A stretch of 64,000 nucleotides of DNA from the NCBI RefSeq assembly GCF_013284245.2, contig NZ_CP085876.1:4075001-4139000 (forward strand), in the 5' to 3' direction. Position 1 is the stretch's first letter. Each line of letters starts with the position of its first letter. The DNA comes from Brevibacillus sp. DP1.3A. GTDB lineage: Bacteria > Bacillota > Bacilli > Brevibacillales > Brevibacillaceae. Below, piece after piece: positions 34,428 to 43,505 of the stretch. A program made the position numbers and the translations under genes. The notes beneath the pieces are model-generated. The model had not been told where the DNA came from, made no database searches, and was given only the letters and a program-made list of their open reading frames with translations.

Positions 34428-34995
34428 GAGCGCCGCTCCTTTCCATTATCCATTGCACCGCTCTCGTTGTGATGGGACAACCGTTTTGCAAACTATCCCT
34501 GCCTTCCATTTTGCCTATATCTCCAATTCCGATGACATTTGGTACATGCAAGTAATTCAAGATGTCTACCGTATCTCCATAAATATGATGCTGAAGTTGC
34601 TCGTCTGCGTACCCGTCCTTGTCCACCGCTTCGTCTACAATTTGTCCTTGGTTGTTTACGGAATAAGCGACCGTCGCACCCTTGACCCATTGTGTATTTG
34701 AGGCTACTGCAATCGCACCGATTACTTCGATATCTGGATGCTTCACCACGTATTCGAGTGCTCGTTCCCCTCTACCCTTGCCGTAATCTCCGTTGTCATC
34801 GAACATGACGATGACAGGATCATATGGTGTCATTTTAATGAGTTCGACCATCTGATTGCCTCGTAATGGAGTTGGATTCCCGGCAGACAGTGATATACAT
34901 CGACCACCAAATTGCTTGGCGACATTCTCGATAACTTTTTGGGCAATATGATCTCCGTCTGTCACCAAGATGACTTTCCGCCGTACTGTGTCCAT
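34381..34995 (-). CDS. spoVAEA: stage V sporulation protein AEA
   Basis: A 204-residue soluble protein of the spoVA cluster. It begins RRKVILVTDGDHIAQKVIENVA and has acidic motifs VIVMFDDNGDYGKGRGE suggestive of a nucleotide- or metal-binding alpha/beta fold, though no activity is established. It lies in the forespore operon that builds the dipicolinic acid channel. The C-terminal 15 codons overlap the spoVAF start. Confidence 0.9.
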   Translation of the reverse strand: MDTVRRKVILVTDGDHIAQKVIENVAKQFGGRCISLSAGNPTPLRGNQMVELIKMTPYDPVIVMFDDNGDYGKGRGERALEYVVKHPDIEVIGAIAVASNTQWVKGATVAYSVNNQGQIVDEAVDKDGYADEQLQHHIYGDTVDILNYLHVPNVIGIGDIGKMEGRDSLQNGCPITTRAVQWIMERSGAHGTGHGKTASHLDLS

Positions 34996-35024
34996 GCTGG
35001 GTCACCGCCTTTTACTGCTTGGAC

Positions 35025-35375
35025 TTACCCTTTGGGTTTAAAGATGAGTGAGGCAAAAAATCCGAATGCAATCGCAGCCGATATACCCGCACTCGTGACC
35101 TCAAAAATCCCCGTTGCCACACCTATCAACCCATGTTGCTCAGCCTCGCCGATAGCTCCATGGTACAAAGAATGACCGAAGCTCGTAATCGGCACAGTCG
35201 CACCTGCACCTGCGAAATCAATAAACTTGTCATACACACCGATAAAATCGAGAAAAACTCCTGCCACAACCAGCGTACTCATGACATGAGCAGGCGTTAG
35301 TTTGCCAACATCCAGAAGGAGCTGACCTACTACACAAACCAATCCCCCTACGACAAAAGCAATCAGGTACTCCAT
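35025..35375 (-). CDS. spoVAEB: stage V sporulation protein AE (AEB)
   Basis: A 116-residue membrane protein of the SpoVAC/AEB family with about four hydrophobic helices (begins [18 protein letters not shown]). With SpoVAC and SpoVAD it forms the dipicolinic acid uptake and release channel of the spore inner membrane. Two ATG codons occur side by side; 35375 is better spaced from AAGGAGG and gives the usual length. It overlaps the end of spoVAD. Confidence 0.92.
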   Translation of the reverse strand: MEYLIAFVVGGLVCVVGQLLLDVGKLTPAHVMSTLVVAGVFLDFIGVYDKFIDFAGAGATVPITSFGHSLYHGAIGEAEQHGLIGVATGIFEVTSAGISAAIAFGFFASLIFKPKG

Positions 35376-36400
35376 CATTTTCCTCCTTCCAGTGCAACCG
35401 CATGGGCGATGCACGGTATCGAATTGCCCTGCTGATAGCTTACCGGGCTTAAGAGGGCTCCCGTGGCACAGACCAACACCTTTTTCAGTAACCCACGGTT
35501 GAGTTGATCCAAAATGTAGCTATACGTGACCACTGCACTGCTGGCACAACCGCTCCCGCCTGCAAATACATCCTGATCGGGGGAGTAAATCATTAACCCG
35601 CAATCATTGTAGATTTGATCCATATCGTATCCTTCTGTCAGCATAAGCTCTTTTAGAATTGGAAACCCGACAGCTGCCAGGTCACCAGTCACGATCAAAT
35701 CATAGGCTTGTGGGGAGCGCCCCGTATCTTGAAAATGCGTCTGGATCGTCGCAGCTGCTGCTGGAGCCATAGCCGTCCCCATGTCAAACGGGTCTTTAAT
35801 CCCCATATCCACTACTTTTCCCATCGTCGCATACGTGATTCGCGGACCATTTCCCCCTATCCCGACCAATCCAGCGCCGGCTCCTGTCACTGTCCACTGG
35901 GCGCTTGGCGGCTTCTGGCCTCCATATTCCGTGGGATAACGATATTGCCTTTCCGCTGTGGCATTGTGGCTACTGCAAGCAGCAATGGCCCTGTTCGCAT
36001 AGCCTGCGTTTACCAAAGCCGCCGCATTTGCCAGTGTCAGCATCGAGGTAGAACAAGCTCCGTACATGCCCAAAAGCGGAATCGCCACCTTTTCTGCTGC
36101 AAAGTTGGTGGTGATGTTCTGATTCAACAGATCACCGGCGAGAATGATATCCACATCCTTGCCCGTGATCCCAGCCTTTTGCAGCAAGGTGTTGACTGCA
36201 TCCTCCATCAACTGGCGTTCGGCGTCTTCCCACGTCTGTTGGCCTGCATACATATCGTCGTGGATCTTATCAAACAAGTGTGCCAGCGGCCCTTCTCCTT
36301 CTTTTGGTCCCACAGCAACTGCCGAGCTTTGCAAGCGAACATTTTGATCGAAGTGCCAAGTTTGCCGATTGACTCGTTTCACTGGTTGATTGTTTGACAC
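35375..36400 (-). CDS. spoVAD: stage V sporulation protein AD
   Basis: A 341-residue thiolase-fold protein that binds dipicolinic acid on the spore inner membrane. The thiolase-like core is clear ([38 protein letters not shown]), and catalytic-type residues are not required for its role. The ATG has AGGGAGGGC upstream. It is linked to spoVAC by 13 bp and to spoVAEB by an overlapping stop and start. Confidence 0.95.
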   Translation of the reverse strand: MSNNQPVKRVNRQTWHFDQNVRLQSSAVAVGPKEGEGPLAHLFDKIHDDMYAGQQTWEDAERQLMEDAVNTLLQKAGITGKDVDIILAGDLLNQNITTNFAAEKVAIPLLGMYGACSTSMLTLANAAALVNAGYANRAIAACSSHNATAERQYRYPTEYGGQKPPSAQWTVTGAGAGLVGIGGNGPRITYATMGKVVDMGIKDPFDMGTAMAPAAAATIQTHFQDTGRSPQAYDLIVTGDLAAVGFPILKELMLTEGYDMDQIYNDCGLMIYSPDQDVFAGGSGCASSAVVTYSYILDQLNRGLLKKVLVCATGALLSPVSYQQGNSIPCIAHAVALEGGK

Positions 36401-36413
36401 CGCCAGCCCTCCC

Positions 36414-36905
36414 TTAGAAAAACATGTTGATCAGGCTCTTTAAAATTCCCGCAATGAAAGCAGCAACAACCCCAAATACAATGACCGCGCCAGCCAGCTT
36501 AAACATATTTCCCCCAACGCCGAGCACATACCCTTCGCTCCGATGTTCGATGGCAGCAGAAGCTATTGAGTTGGCAAAGCCTGTAACAGGCACAGCTGAT
36601 CCTGCTCCGGCATACTGCCCGATATTGTCATACACACCTAGCCCCGTCAGCAATACCGATAGAAAGATAAGCGTCGCAACGGTCGGATTGCTTGCCGTTT
36701 TCTCCGTAAATCCGAAGAAGGTAATATACATATTTTGAATAGCCTGACCCAACAAACATATGGTCCCACCCACCCAAAACGCTCGAAACGAGTTAAGCAA
36801 AACATTTCGTTTGGGCTGGAACTTGGAAGCTTGCTGTTGATACAGTTGTTTGGTCATCTGCATCGATCCGGGGGCTTTGGATTTGGATTTTGTTTTGGTT
36901 GCCAT
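36414..36905 (-). CDS. spoVAC: stage V sporulation protein AC
   Basis: A 163-residue membrane protein with a basic N-terminal tail and about four helices, homologous to SpoVAEB (shared GLGVYDNIGQYAGAGSAVPV type motif). B. subtilis SpoVAC acts as a mechanosensitive channel releasing dipicolinic acid during germination. Followed by spoVAD after 13 bp; preceded by an 81-bp gap after spoVAB with no clear signal. Confidence 0.94.
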   Translation of the reverse strand: MATKTKSKSKAPGSMQMTKQLYQQQASKFQPKRNVLLNSFRAFWVGGTICLLGQAIQNMYITFFGFTEKTASNPTVATLIFLSVLLTGLGVYDNIGQYAGAGSAVPVTGFANSIASAAIEHRSEGYVLGVGGNMFKLAGAVIVFGVVAAFIAGILKSLINMFF

Positions 36906-36986
36906 GACCTTTCACTCCCTTTGTAAGCTTTCTTCCTATATCCTTCCTTTTTCTAAAGTTGCCTATGAATAGTGGTATTTACCATT

Positions 36987-37406
36987 TCACAGATGGAGCA
37001 GCCATTGCAGCAAGGAACCCGTCACTTTTCCCAAAACCACTGCCATCAACAGAAAGAGAAGACTGCCATCCATGTGGATTCGCTTCGCCAATATCGGAAA
37101 GACATTCAGTACCTCAGTCAAGCCTGCGGCAAGTGTCCCCACAAATATCCCTGCAAATACCCCGTAAATCGAAGAAACGATAACGGGCAAATGAGCACCC
37201 CAGTGAAAAAAGTCAATAAACGTAAAAAAAAGTGCTCCTGCCACTAGAGCCCATTCCAGCGAGCGGATATATCGATGAGCATTCGTTAATTGCGTTAACC
37301 TTGGAATAATGTCCAGAACGGTAATAAACGCGACCAGCCCACTCCCTACTGCAAGACCTCCACCTAGCCCGATCAACATAAGCAACAAGCATTTGATGAC
37401 GCTCAT
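36987..37406 (-). CDS. spoVAB: stage V sporulation protein AB
   Basis: A 139-residue membrane protein with four predicted helices and a conserved GLGGGLAVGSGLVAFI start. Part of the spoVA forespore operon; its exact task in dipicolinic acid transport is unknown. It overlaps spoVAA by 4 bp. Confidence 0.92.
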   Translation of the reverse strand: MSVIKCLLLMLIGLGGGLAVGSGLVAFITVLDIIPRLTQLTNAHRYIRSLEWALVAGALFFTFIDFFHWGAHLPVIVSSIYGVFAGIFVGTLAAGLTEVLNVFPILAKRIHMDGSLLFLLMAVVLGKVTGSLLQWLLHL

Positions 37407-38017
37407 TTCTTCGTCCGTTGGTTTTCCTTGTTTTCATTTTGTATGTAGTATTGATCCAGGCTTTGCTGATACATAAACAATTCCACTTCTAGCGGACTAG
37501 GTTCTTCGTTGATTTTTTTCTGGAAGATATGATTGAAAAACAGAATCATCCCCAAGCCGATTCCGATGGAGTAAGGGATTTGCAACCACAAAGGCTGATG
37601 GCTTTTTTCACCTGTAATCAAATAGTAGATCCGTTCGTGAACCTGCATCATGCTGACATCAGTATGGAAATTCATGATCGCCAAGCCTGAGCCAATGAAC
37701 AACAGAATCCACACCATCGCCACCAACATCGGGTTCGATTTCTTTCGTGGATTGAGTACTTCCACTATGATTTGGGGAGCACCCTGGACGTCCAATTCCA
37801 CGTCAGGATAGACAGAGCGCAGCCTTTTAATCACCTGCATAATATCGATAATGATCAAATTGCCATCTGTTGGCTTTGTCTGGTAAATGGGCATCCGCTT
37901 TAACGCTTCCTCGCGCTCTCCATCCCAGTAAAGCTGGCAAATGTCCCCAAGCATAATCATGGCTTGTGGCTGTACGGCCAATCGCTTTCTCAGGCGCAGA
38001 AACAACGCGTCTTTCAT
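37403..38017 (-). CDS. spoVAA: stage V sporulation protein AA
   Basis: A 204-residue protein with an N-terminal soluble domain (MKDALFLRLRKRLAVQP) and two membrane helices in the C-terminal half (LVAMVWILLFIGSGLAIMNF and PYSIGIGLGMILFF). First gene of the spoVA operon. ATG 38017 follows GGGGAAGG; an in-frame ATG at 38038 has no ribosome site. Confidence 0.92.
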   Translation of the reverse strand: MKDALFLRLRKRLAVQPQAMIMLGDICQLYWDGEREEALKRMPIYQTKPTDGNLIIIDIMQVIKRLRSVYPDVELDVQGAPQIIVEVLNPRKKSNPMLVAMVWILLFIGSGLAIMNFHTDVSMMQVHERIYYLITGEKSHQPLWLQIPYSIGIGLGMILFFNHIFQKKINEEPSPLEVELFMYQQSLDQYYIQNENKENQRTKK

Positions 38018-38054
38018 GGTACCTTCCCCTTCCATCACATACCTGATTATTCGC

Positions 38055-38083
38055 TAGTATGTGCCGAGCCACAAAACCCATGC
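38055..38083 (-). promoter_or_regulatory. sigma-G promoter of the spoVA operon
   Basis: -35 GCATG (38079-38083), exact 17-bp spacer, -10 CATACTA (38055-38061). Both match the forespore consensus GHATR and CATWMTA perfectly, about 38 bp before the spoVAA start. Confidence 0.85.
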
Positions 38084-38111
38084 AAATAAACGGCGGTCAC
38101 ATTCTGTTTTA

Positions 38112-38159
38112 TGAAAAACGTCGAGATGTTTCGATCTCCCGATGAGAGGGGACGTTTTT
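38112..38159 (-). terminator. second hairpin between sigF and spoVAA
   Basis: Outer stem AAAAACGTC/GACGTTTTT with an inner GAGAT/ATCTC hairpin, followed by a T-rich stretch on the minus strand. It insulates spoVA from sigF read-through. Confidence 0.7.
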
Positions 38160-38164
38160 CACAC

Positions 38165-38200
38165 AAAAAAACACCCCAGCCACGTAGTGACCGGAGTGTT
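38165..38200 (-). terminator. spoIIA operon terminator after sigF
   Basis: Stem AACAC-CC/GG-GTGTT with a run of seven T on the minus strand, directly behind the sigF stop. Confidence 0.78.
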
Positions 38201-38212
38201 TCTTTGCATCTG

Positions 38213-38968
38213 TTAATGCTCAATTTGGTCTTTGATTGTTTGTAAAATGCGCTTCTCGAGACGCGATACCTGTACTTGCGAGATTCCCAGCCTCTCCGCT
38301 ACTTCCGACTGCGTCTGATCCTTGTAGTAGCGCAGATAAACAATGAGTTGCTCCCGCTCACTCAATCGACTGATCGCATCCTTGAGTGCAATTTTTTCAA
38401 ACCATTTGTTGACCCCTTCATCCGCAATCTGATCGATCAACGTAATGGGGTCCCCGTCATTTTCAAAAACCGTTTCATGGATGGAAGAAGGTGCCCGATT
38501 CGCTTCTTGCGCAAACACGACTTCTTCTGGCGTAATCCCCACCACGTCCGCAACCTCAGCAATCGTGGGTGCGCGACCATATTGCTTGTACAGCTCATCC
38601 TTTGTTCGTCGTACCTTATTGGCTGTTTCTTTGAGTGATCGACTTACCTTGACTGTACCGTCATCGCGTAAAAAACGTTGAATTTCTCCGATAATCATCG
38701 GCACAGCATAGGTTGAGAATCGAACATCATAGGAGAGATCGAACTTGTCTACGGCTTTCAAAAGGCCAATACAACCGATCTGAAACAAATCATCCGCTTC
38801 GTATCCGCGGTTGATAAAGCGCTGGACGACGGACCAGACCAGTCGAATATTACTGTTGACTAAAAGCTCTCGTGCCTCAGTGTCGCCAGCTTGGCTTTTG
38901 GCGATTAGCTCTTTCACTTGGTCATTGGTCAGAAATGGTTGACTCGCGTTTTTGATATCGGCACCCAT
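38213..38968 (-). CDS. sigF: forespore RNA polymerase sigma factor SigF
   Basis: A 251-residue sigma-70-family factor, first forespore-specific sigma. Regions visible: 2.1-2.2 with GYEADDLFQIGCIGLLKAVD, 2.4 RFSTYAVPMIIGEIQRFLRD, region 3, and region 4 helix-turn-helix QSEVAERLGISQVQVSRLEKRIL. ATG 38968 is 8 bases from AGGGGT; a GTG at 38974 is too close. It is last in spoIIAA-spoIIAB-sigF. Confidence 0.97.
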   Translation of the reverse strand: MGADIKNASQPFLTNDQVKELIAKSQAGDTEARELLVNSNIRLVWSVVQRFINRGYEADDLFQIGCIGLLKAVDKFDLSYDVRFSTYAVPMIIGEIQRFLRDDGTVKVSRSLKETANKVRRTKDELYKQYGRAPTIAEVADVVGITPEEVVFAQEANRAPSSIHETVFENDGDPITLIDQIADEGVNKWFEKIALKDAISRLSEREQLIVYLRYYKDQTQSEVAERLGISQVQVSRLEKRILQTIKDQIEH

Positions 38969-38979
38969 AGGCACTACCC

Positions 38980-39429
38980 CTAATTTTGCAAGGCTTTGGC
39001 AAACGCTAGGCGTTTGGTGAGGCGCACAGTTGTTCCTTTACCCACAACTGTTGCCACTTCCAAAGAATCCATGAAATTCTCCATAATGGTAAAGCCCATT
39101 CCAGAGCGCTCAAGCTCCGGTTTCGTCGTATAGAGTGGCTGCATGGCCTGCTCCACATCCTCAATTCCTCGTCCATTGTCTTCCACAATCAGATCAACGC
39201 TGTCCTCTTGAATTCGCACAGAGATCTGTACCACACCCTCTGGATTTTCGTCATAACCATGAATAATGGCATTGGTAACAGCCTCGGATATAACGGTTTT
39301 GATTTCTTCCAGCTCGTCCATCGTAATATCGAGTTGGGATATGAAGGCTGCAACTGCTACACGTGCGAATGCTTCATTTTGGCTCAACGCTGCAAACGAC
39401 ACTGACATAAAGTTACGCTGTACCATCAT
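38980..39429 (-). CDS. spoIIAB: anti-sigma F factor and serine kinase SpoIIAB
   Basis: A 149-residue GHKL-fold kinase that sequesters SigF and phosphorylates SpoIIAA. ATP-binding boxes are present: N-box NAIIHGYD, G1 [10 protein letters not shown] and G2 [15 protein letters not shown]. The start ATG at 39429 overlaps the spoIIAA stop, and GGGGGTGG lies in the end of spoIIAA. Length and context match SpoIIAB. Confidence 0.97.
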   Translation of the reverse strand: MMVQRNFMSVSFAALSQNEAFARVAVAAFISQLDITMDELEEIKTVISEAVTNAIIHGYDENPEGVVQISVRIQEDSVDLIVEDNGRGIEDVEQAMQPLYTTKPELERSGMGFTIMENFMDSLEVATVVGKGTTVRLTKRLAFAKALQN

Positions 39430-39779
39430 TACGCCACCCCCAGAACATGCAAAGCATCCGCTTCGTTTTCGCGAAACTTGATCACCTTGAATAACCCGGA
39501 CATCTCGAATATTCGATAGATCGTAGGATTGATCGAGCAGACGTACATTTCTCCAGATCGGGCAGAAATCTGCTTGTATCTTCCCAAAATAACCCCGATA
39601 CCAGAGCTGTCCATAAACGTCAAATCAGCTAGACTCAGCACAATATGGCGTATAGTAGAGGTACGCAAAAGATCATCCGCCTTCTTGCGCAACTCCTCTG
39701 CCGTATGATGATCCAGCTCACCCTGCAAACGGATCACCAGCACGTCCTGCCGTGTTTCCATCGCAACTCGTAAACTCAT
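39429..39779 (-). CDS. spoIIAA: anti-anti-sigma F factor SpoIIAA
   Basis: A 116-residue STAS-domain protein that releases SigF from SpoIIAB when dephosphorylated by SpoIIE. The phosphorylated serine is Ser58 in [21 protein letters not shown] 39779 has AAGGAG upstream. First gene of the spoIIA operon. Confidence 0.97.
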   Translation of the reverse strand: MSLRVAMETRQDVLVIRLQGELDHHTAEELRKKADDLLRTSTIRHIVLSLADLTFMDSSGIGVILGRYKQISARSGEMYVCSINPTIYRIFEMSGLFKVIKFRENEADALHVLGVA

Positions 39780-39813
39780 AGCTGACACACTCCTTCTCCC
39801 TTGATAGAAACTC

Positions 39814-39843
39814 TCTTTCTTCCTCAACGAAACCAATTCCTGC
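39814..39843 (-). promoter_or_regulatory. candidate sigma-H promoter of spoIIA
   Basis: -35 GCAGGAATT fits RnAGGAwWW fully; after 12 bp comes GAAGAAAGA, matching RnnGAATww except for two bases. Start of transcription would be about 27 bp before spoIIAA. spoIIA is sigma-H dependent in B. subtilis. Confidence 0.5.
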
Positions 39844-39860
39844 CAGCCGACAAAAGAACA

Positions 39861-39904
39861 AAAAAATCGAGCAGCCGCGCCATTCCATTCGGGGCAACTC
39901 GATT
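39861..39904 (-). terminator. dacF terminator
   Basis: Stem AATCGAG/CTCGATT with inner GCC/GGC pairs, then TTTTTTTG on the minus strand. It separates dacF from the spoIIA operon. Confidence 0.75.
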
Positions 39905-39926
39905 CTTTTCGCGCTCATGCTGTCTG

Positions 39927-41111
39927 TCAGTAGCTAATCAAAACGCTCTTGGTGGTTCGCTTGAGAATCTCCCACATGTTGGCTTTATCTATCTGATCTT
40001 CTGGGAACAGATCGATACGGTTTACTTCCTTGCCATCTTTCGTGCGGATGAAAATGTGTCCAATTACTTGGTCCTTTGCTACAGGTGCACTGATCGCCTG
40101 GTTGATGACAATTTCCTTTTGGAAGGTATCTGCCGATTCACCTTTTTTCATCAACAAGCTAACCGCATGGGGTGTCACCGCATTGATCTGTGCTTTCTGA
40201 CCTTTATCCACAACAAGTGCTCGCACAGCTTCTCCCTTTTTGTACATCGGCGTCACCTGAAAGTGCGTGAATGCGTAATTGAACATGGTCGAAACCTCAT
40301 TGTTGCGCGTTTTTACATCAGGCTCACCCATGACGACAGCAATGACACGCATGTTGTTGCGTTTGGCAGTCGCTGTTAAACAGTATTTCGCTTCGCCTGT
40401 GTACCCTGTTTTCAAACCGTCCACCCCTTCATAAAAACGCACCAGCTTGTTCGTATTCACAAGCCAGAAGGGGCTCTCTGTATCTTTTCGCAAGTAGTCT
40501 TGGTACGTACCAGTGAACTTCGTGATGCCTTCGTGCTTTAAGAGCTCGCGTGACATGATCGCAATATCTGTTGCCGAAGAGTAATGATTCGTGGCAGGAA
40601 GTCCATTGGAGTTTACAAAATGCGTATTTTTCATGCCGAGCTGCTGTGCGCGTTCATTCATTCGCACGACAAAACTCTCCTCTGTCCCAGCCAAGTGCTC
40701 AGCCATTGCTACAGAGGCATCATTCCCAGAAGCAATCGCAATCCCTTTCAACATGTCCTCTACCGTCATTTCTTCACCGGGCTGTAAAAAAATTTGCGAC
40801 CCGCCCATCGATGCTGCTCTTTCACTTGTTCGAACCTTATCGGTAAGCTTAAGCTCTCCCCGCTCCACCGCTTCCATGATCAAAAGCATGGTCATTACTT
40901 TGGTGATACTGGCGGGTGGCATTTTTTCATTGGCGTTCTTTTCATACAAGACTGTTCCCGTATCCGCTTCAATCATCACTGCGGATGAAGCTTGTGGGGC
41001 AAAATGATTGTCACCCTTTTGCTGTCCAGCCTTTTCTTTGGCAATAGCCATCGGAGAAAAGATGGTAAAGCACATAACGAAGCATAGAGCGAGGTATCCA
41101 TTCCGTTTCAT
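39927..41111 (-). CDS. dacF: forespore D-alanyl-D-alanine carboxypeptidase DacF
   Basis: A 394-residue PBP5-type penicillin-binding protein acting on spore cortex or germ wall peptidoglycan. A signal peptide (about 1-24) precedes SITK in PPASITKVMTML, SGND and KTG in GLKTGYTGEAKY, then a C-terminal beta domain. ATG 41111 is preceded by GGAGGGAAG. A perfect sigma-F promoter lies upstream, as expected for dacF, and spoIIAA follows as in B. subtilis. Confidence 0.94.
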   Translation of the reverse strand: MKRNGYLALCFVMCFTIFSPMAIAKEKAGQQKGDNHFAPQASSAVMIEADTGTVLYEKNANEKMPPASITKVMTMLLIMEAVERGELKLTDKVRTSERAASMGGSQIFLQPGEEMTVEDMLKGIAIASGNDASVAMAEHLAGTEESFVVRMNERAQQLGMKNTHFVNSNGLPATNHYSSATDIAIMSRELLKHEGITKFTGTYQDYLRKDTESPFWLVNTNKLVRFYEGVDGLKTGYTGEAKYCLTATAKRNNMRVIAVVMGEPDVKTRNNEVSTMFNYAFTHFQVTPMYKKGEAVRALVVDKGQKAQINAVTPHAVSLLMKKGESADTFQKEIVINQAISAPVAKDQVIGHIFIRTKDGKEVNRIDLFPEDQIDKANMWEILKRTTKSVLISY

Positions 41112-41139
41112 AGCAGTCTCTTCCCTCCATTCATGGTTT

Positions 41140-41169
41140 TATTCTCACCATCATGAAAGGAAAATATTC
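41140..41169 (-). promoter_or_regulatory. sigma-F promoter of dacF
   Basis: -35 GAATA (41165-41169), 15-bp spacer, -10 GGTGAGAATA (41140-41149). The -10 fits GGnnAnAnTW at every position. Confidence 0.82.
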
Positions 41170-41214
41170 ACACAAAAACGGCAAGATTATCTTCTCGAAA
41201 GACATCTGGTTACA

Positions 41215-41246
41215 TAAAAAATCCCTTCCGCTACTAGCAGAAGGGA
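41215..41246 (-). terminator. chemoreceptor gene terminator
   Basis: 10-bp stem TCCCTTCCGC/GCAGAAGGGA (one mismatch), 5-nt loop, six T on the minus strand. Confidence 0.85.
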
Positions 41247-41253
41247 CACTTTC

Positions 41254-43326
41254 TTAAATGACGAATCGGCTCACATTTTGCGTTAACTCATCCGCCATTT
41301 TTTTCAATTGCTCTACGTTTTCATTAATGCGTGCAATCGAATTCAATTGTTCATCCACTGTCTCTACCACATCTGAGATGGAGTCACTAATTTCATCCGA
41401 CATCGTGGCAAGACGTTGCATGGAGTTCGTCACAACCTGATTACCTGCCGCCATCTCTTCCGAGGTCGCCGTCATCGATTCGCTCTGCTCTGCTGCCGAT
41501 TGAATCTCTGCCACGATATTTTGGAAAGCAGTACCCACAGACTCTACAGACTGCAAGCCTCCACTCACCATGGTAACGATCTGGTCCATATGCTTGCTCA
41601 TATCCATTGCCTCATCATTGATCGAATGGGCAATGGCAGCGATACGCTCAGAGAAGGAGCTGCTTTCCTCTGCGAGCTTGCGAACCTCGCTGGCAACTAC
41701 CGAGAAGCCTCGTCCAGCATCTCCAGCACGGGCAGCCTCAATGGCAGCATTCAGCGCCAACAAATTCGTTTGCGAGGCAATACTCGTAATCATTTCGACG
41801 ATGCTCGTAATTTCGCGAGCCCGCTCACGAAGATTGTGCATTTGCCCAGCAGTACGTTCTACCTCACCAGTGGCACGTCTTACCGTATTGATTACGTTCT
41901 CCACTAACTCCATTCCGCCTTGCGCTCTTTCAAACGTACGGGTCGTGGCAACCGATGTAGATTCGGCAGCCACAGCCACCTGTTCAACGCCTTCCGATAT
42001 TTCCGAGACGGTATTGGCCGTTGCTTGCACTTCATTCGTCTGCGTAGAAACGCGTTGGGCAATCGTTGAAATATTATCCGTAATGACGTTAATCGCTCCT
42101 TTATTTTCTTGCGCAAATAGAGTCAGCTCATCTGTCGCTACGTTCAGTTGTGTAGCTTGTCCCTGTACAAGGGCAATCAGCTTGCGAAGTTCAGCTGCCA
42201 TGTCATTCATTTTGCGGCCAACCATCGCCAGCTCGTCATTGCCGTTTACTTTTACGTTGATATTAAAATGTCCGGCGCCGATTTGATCCATATCTCGCGC
42301 TATCGCGAACAGAGACATTCGAATCCGCTTCGCAAACCACCAGATCGCCCAAACCGAGAGTCCGATGATCGGCAAGCTGAAGAGTACGAAGTACAGCCAC
42401 ATACCGTCTACTTCACCATACACCTCGTTAGTTCCCGTGGACAAAACCACATTCCACTTCAACATTGGGATCGGTGCAAAAGCGGCAAATGAATCAATTC
42501 CATGATCCGAGTACAATAAGCTGTTGCTTGTCTCATGCTGCATCAGGGCAAGCATCTCTTCATAATCTTTGTCACCAGCCAGCACGAGCTTGTTGTTGTT
42601 ATTCGGATTTTGATGGGCCACAACTAAACCATCTTGTCGAACGACAAATGCGTAGCCATTCTCCATGAAAGAGATCTCAGGAATCTTTTGAATCATTTGG
42701 TCAATCGTAAAGCCAACAACGAACAACCGGCTCGTATCATCGGCCTTTTCCCCTATGGGTGTCGCAATATAAAGAAAACTCTTGTTGCTGCCTTCAACGA
42801 TTTCTTCATCAGAAACGACCAAGGATTTCGTGGTTAGCGCTCTTTGGAAGTATTGTTTTTGCTTGAAGTCAATCTCATTTGTCCCGGTCAAGGAATACAG
42901 GGATTTCCCGGTAGCCGTGTCGATCAAATAGATTCTGGATACTTCTTTATGTGCCTGGCGCAATAAAGTAAACTGCTCCATGATTAGTGGCTGCAGCTCT
43001 GTCATCATCACACGTTTGGTTGCCGCCGATTTGGTGGAGTTCACAATCGCTTTTATGTCATCTTCTATGCTATTCGCATGCTGGTCAGCCAGCATTTTTG
43101 CCTGATTAGAGGTAATGCTAAACAACGTTGATTTCGAGAAGGAAAGGGCTATGTATTGCAAAGAACCGATAATAATAAGTACAAGAATTAGACCAAACAC
43201 AATCATCTTTGTAGCAAGAGAGCCTTTAAGCTTTTCCGTTGCTACTTGGCTAGTCAGGTTTACTTTTTTTATGAGATTCGATATTCCCTCCTTCTTTTTC
43301 CATCGTGGCGACAAAAATTTACTCAT
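41254..43326 (-). CDS. methyl-accepting chemotaxis protein
   Basis: A 690-residue transmembrane chemoreceptor. Two membrane helices (about 40-62 and 322-345) flank a large extracytoplasmic dCache-type domain ([37 protein letters not shown]). HAMP follows, then the cytoplasmic signalling domain with the hairpin tip [20 protein letters not shown] that contacts CheA and CheW. There is no CheR-binding tail. ATG 43326 has AAGGGGG. The ligand is unknown; adjacency to a peptide transporter hints at amino acids or peptides, but this is a guess. Confidence 0.92.
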   Translation of the reverse strand: MSKFLSPRWKKKEGISNLIKKVNLTSQVATEKLKGSLATKMIVFGLILVLIIIGSLQYIALSFSKSTLFSITSNQAKMLADQHANSIEDDIKAIVNSTKSAATKRVMMTELQPLIMEQFTLLRQAHKEVSRIYLIDTATGKSLYSLTGTNEIDFKQKQYFQRALTTKSLVVSDEEIVEGSNKSFLYIATPIGEKADDTSRLFVVGFTIDQMIQKIPEISFMENGYAFVVRQDGLVVAHQNPNNNNKLVLAGDKDYEEMLALMQHETSNSLLYSDHGIDSFAAFAPIPMLKWNVVLSTGTNEVYGEVDGMWLYFVLFSLPIIGLSVWAIWWFAKRIRMSLFAIARDMDQIGAGHFNINVKVNGNDELAMVGRKMNDMAAELRKLIALVQGQATQLNVATDELTLFAQENKGAINVITDNISTIAQRVSTQTNEVQATANTVSEISEGVEQVAVAAESTSVATTRTFERAQGGMELVENVINTVRRATGEVERTAGQMHNLRERAREITSIVEMITSIASQTNLLALNAAIEAARAGDAGRGFSVVASEVRKLAEESSSFSERIAAIAHSINDEAMDMSKHMDQIVTMVSGGLQSVESVGTAFQNIVAEIQSAAEQSESMTATSEEMAAGNQVVTNSMQRLATMSDEISDSISDVVETVDEQLNSIARINENVEQLKKMADELTQNVSRFVI

Positions 43327-43397
43327 GCTACTTGCCCCCTTTATCACTGCTACAATTTTCCAGTGCAAGAACTCCGAAAAAATACCCCTGAAAAAAC

Positions 43398-43456
43398 TGC
43401 CTCTGGGTACAATACCCATTTTTTTCAGAGGTAAAACCTCCCTTATGAAGGGAAAC
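43398..43456 (-). promoter_or_regulatory. structured leader upstream of the chemoreceptor gene
   Basis: Several potential hairpins lie here: TCCCTT/AAGGGA (about 43440-43454), GAGGT/ACCTC (about 43428-43440), GGGTA/TACCC (43405-43417), and two competing partners for CCTCTG: CAGAGG, or the longer TTTTTTCAGGGG pairing with CCTCTGAAAAAA. It is not a recognisable riboswitch class. Confidence 0.35.
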
Positions 43457-43489
43457 GAGTTCCGGGCTGCACGAGTAGCCTCGGAACTC
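43457..43489 (-). terminator. opp operon terminator
   Basis: Strong stem GAGTTCC/GGAACTC extended by GGCT/AGCC, then GTTTCCC; it lacks a long T-run but closes the operon after oppF. Confidence 0.6.
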
Positions 43490-43505
43490 GCTATTTGTAA
43501 TTGAT

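Noticed and set aside
43327..43456. c-di-GMP (GEMM) riboswitch before the chemoreceptor
   Set aside because: The conserved GEMM core sequence is absent, though the leader is structured.
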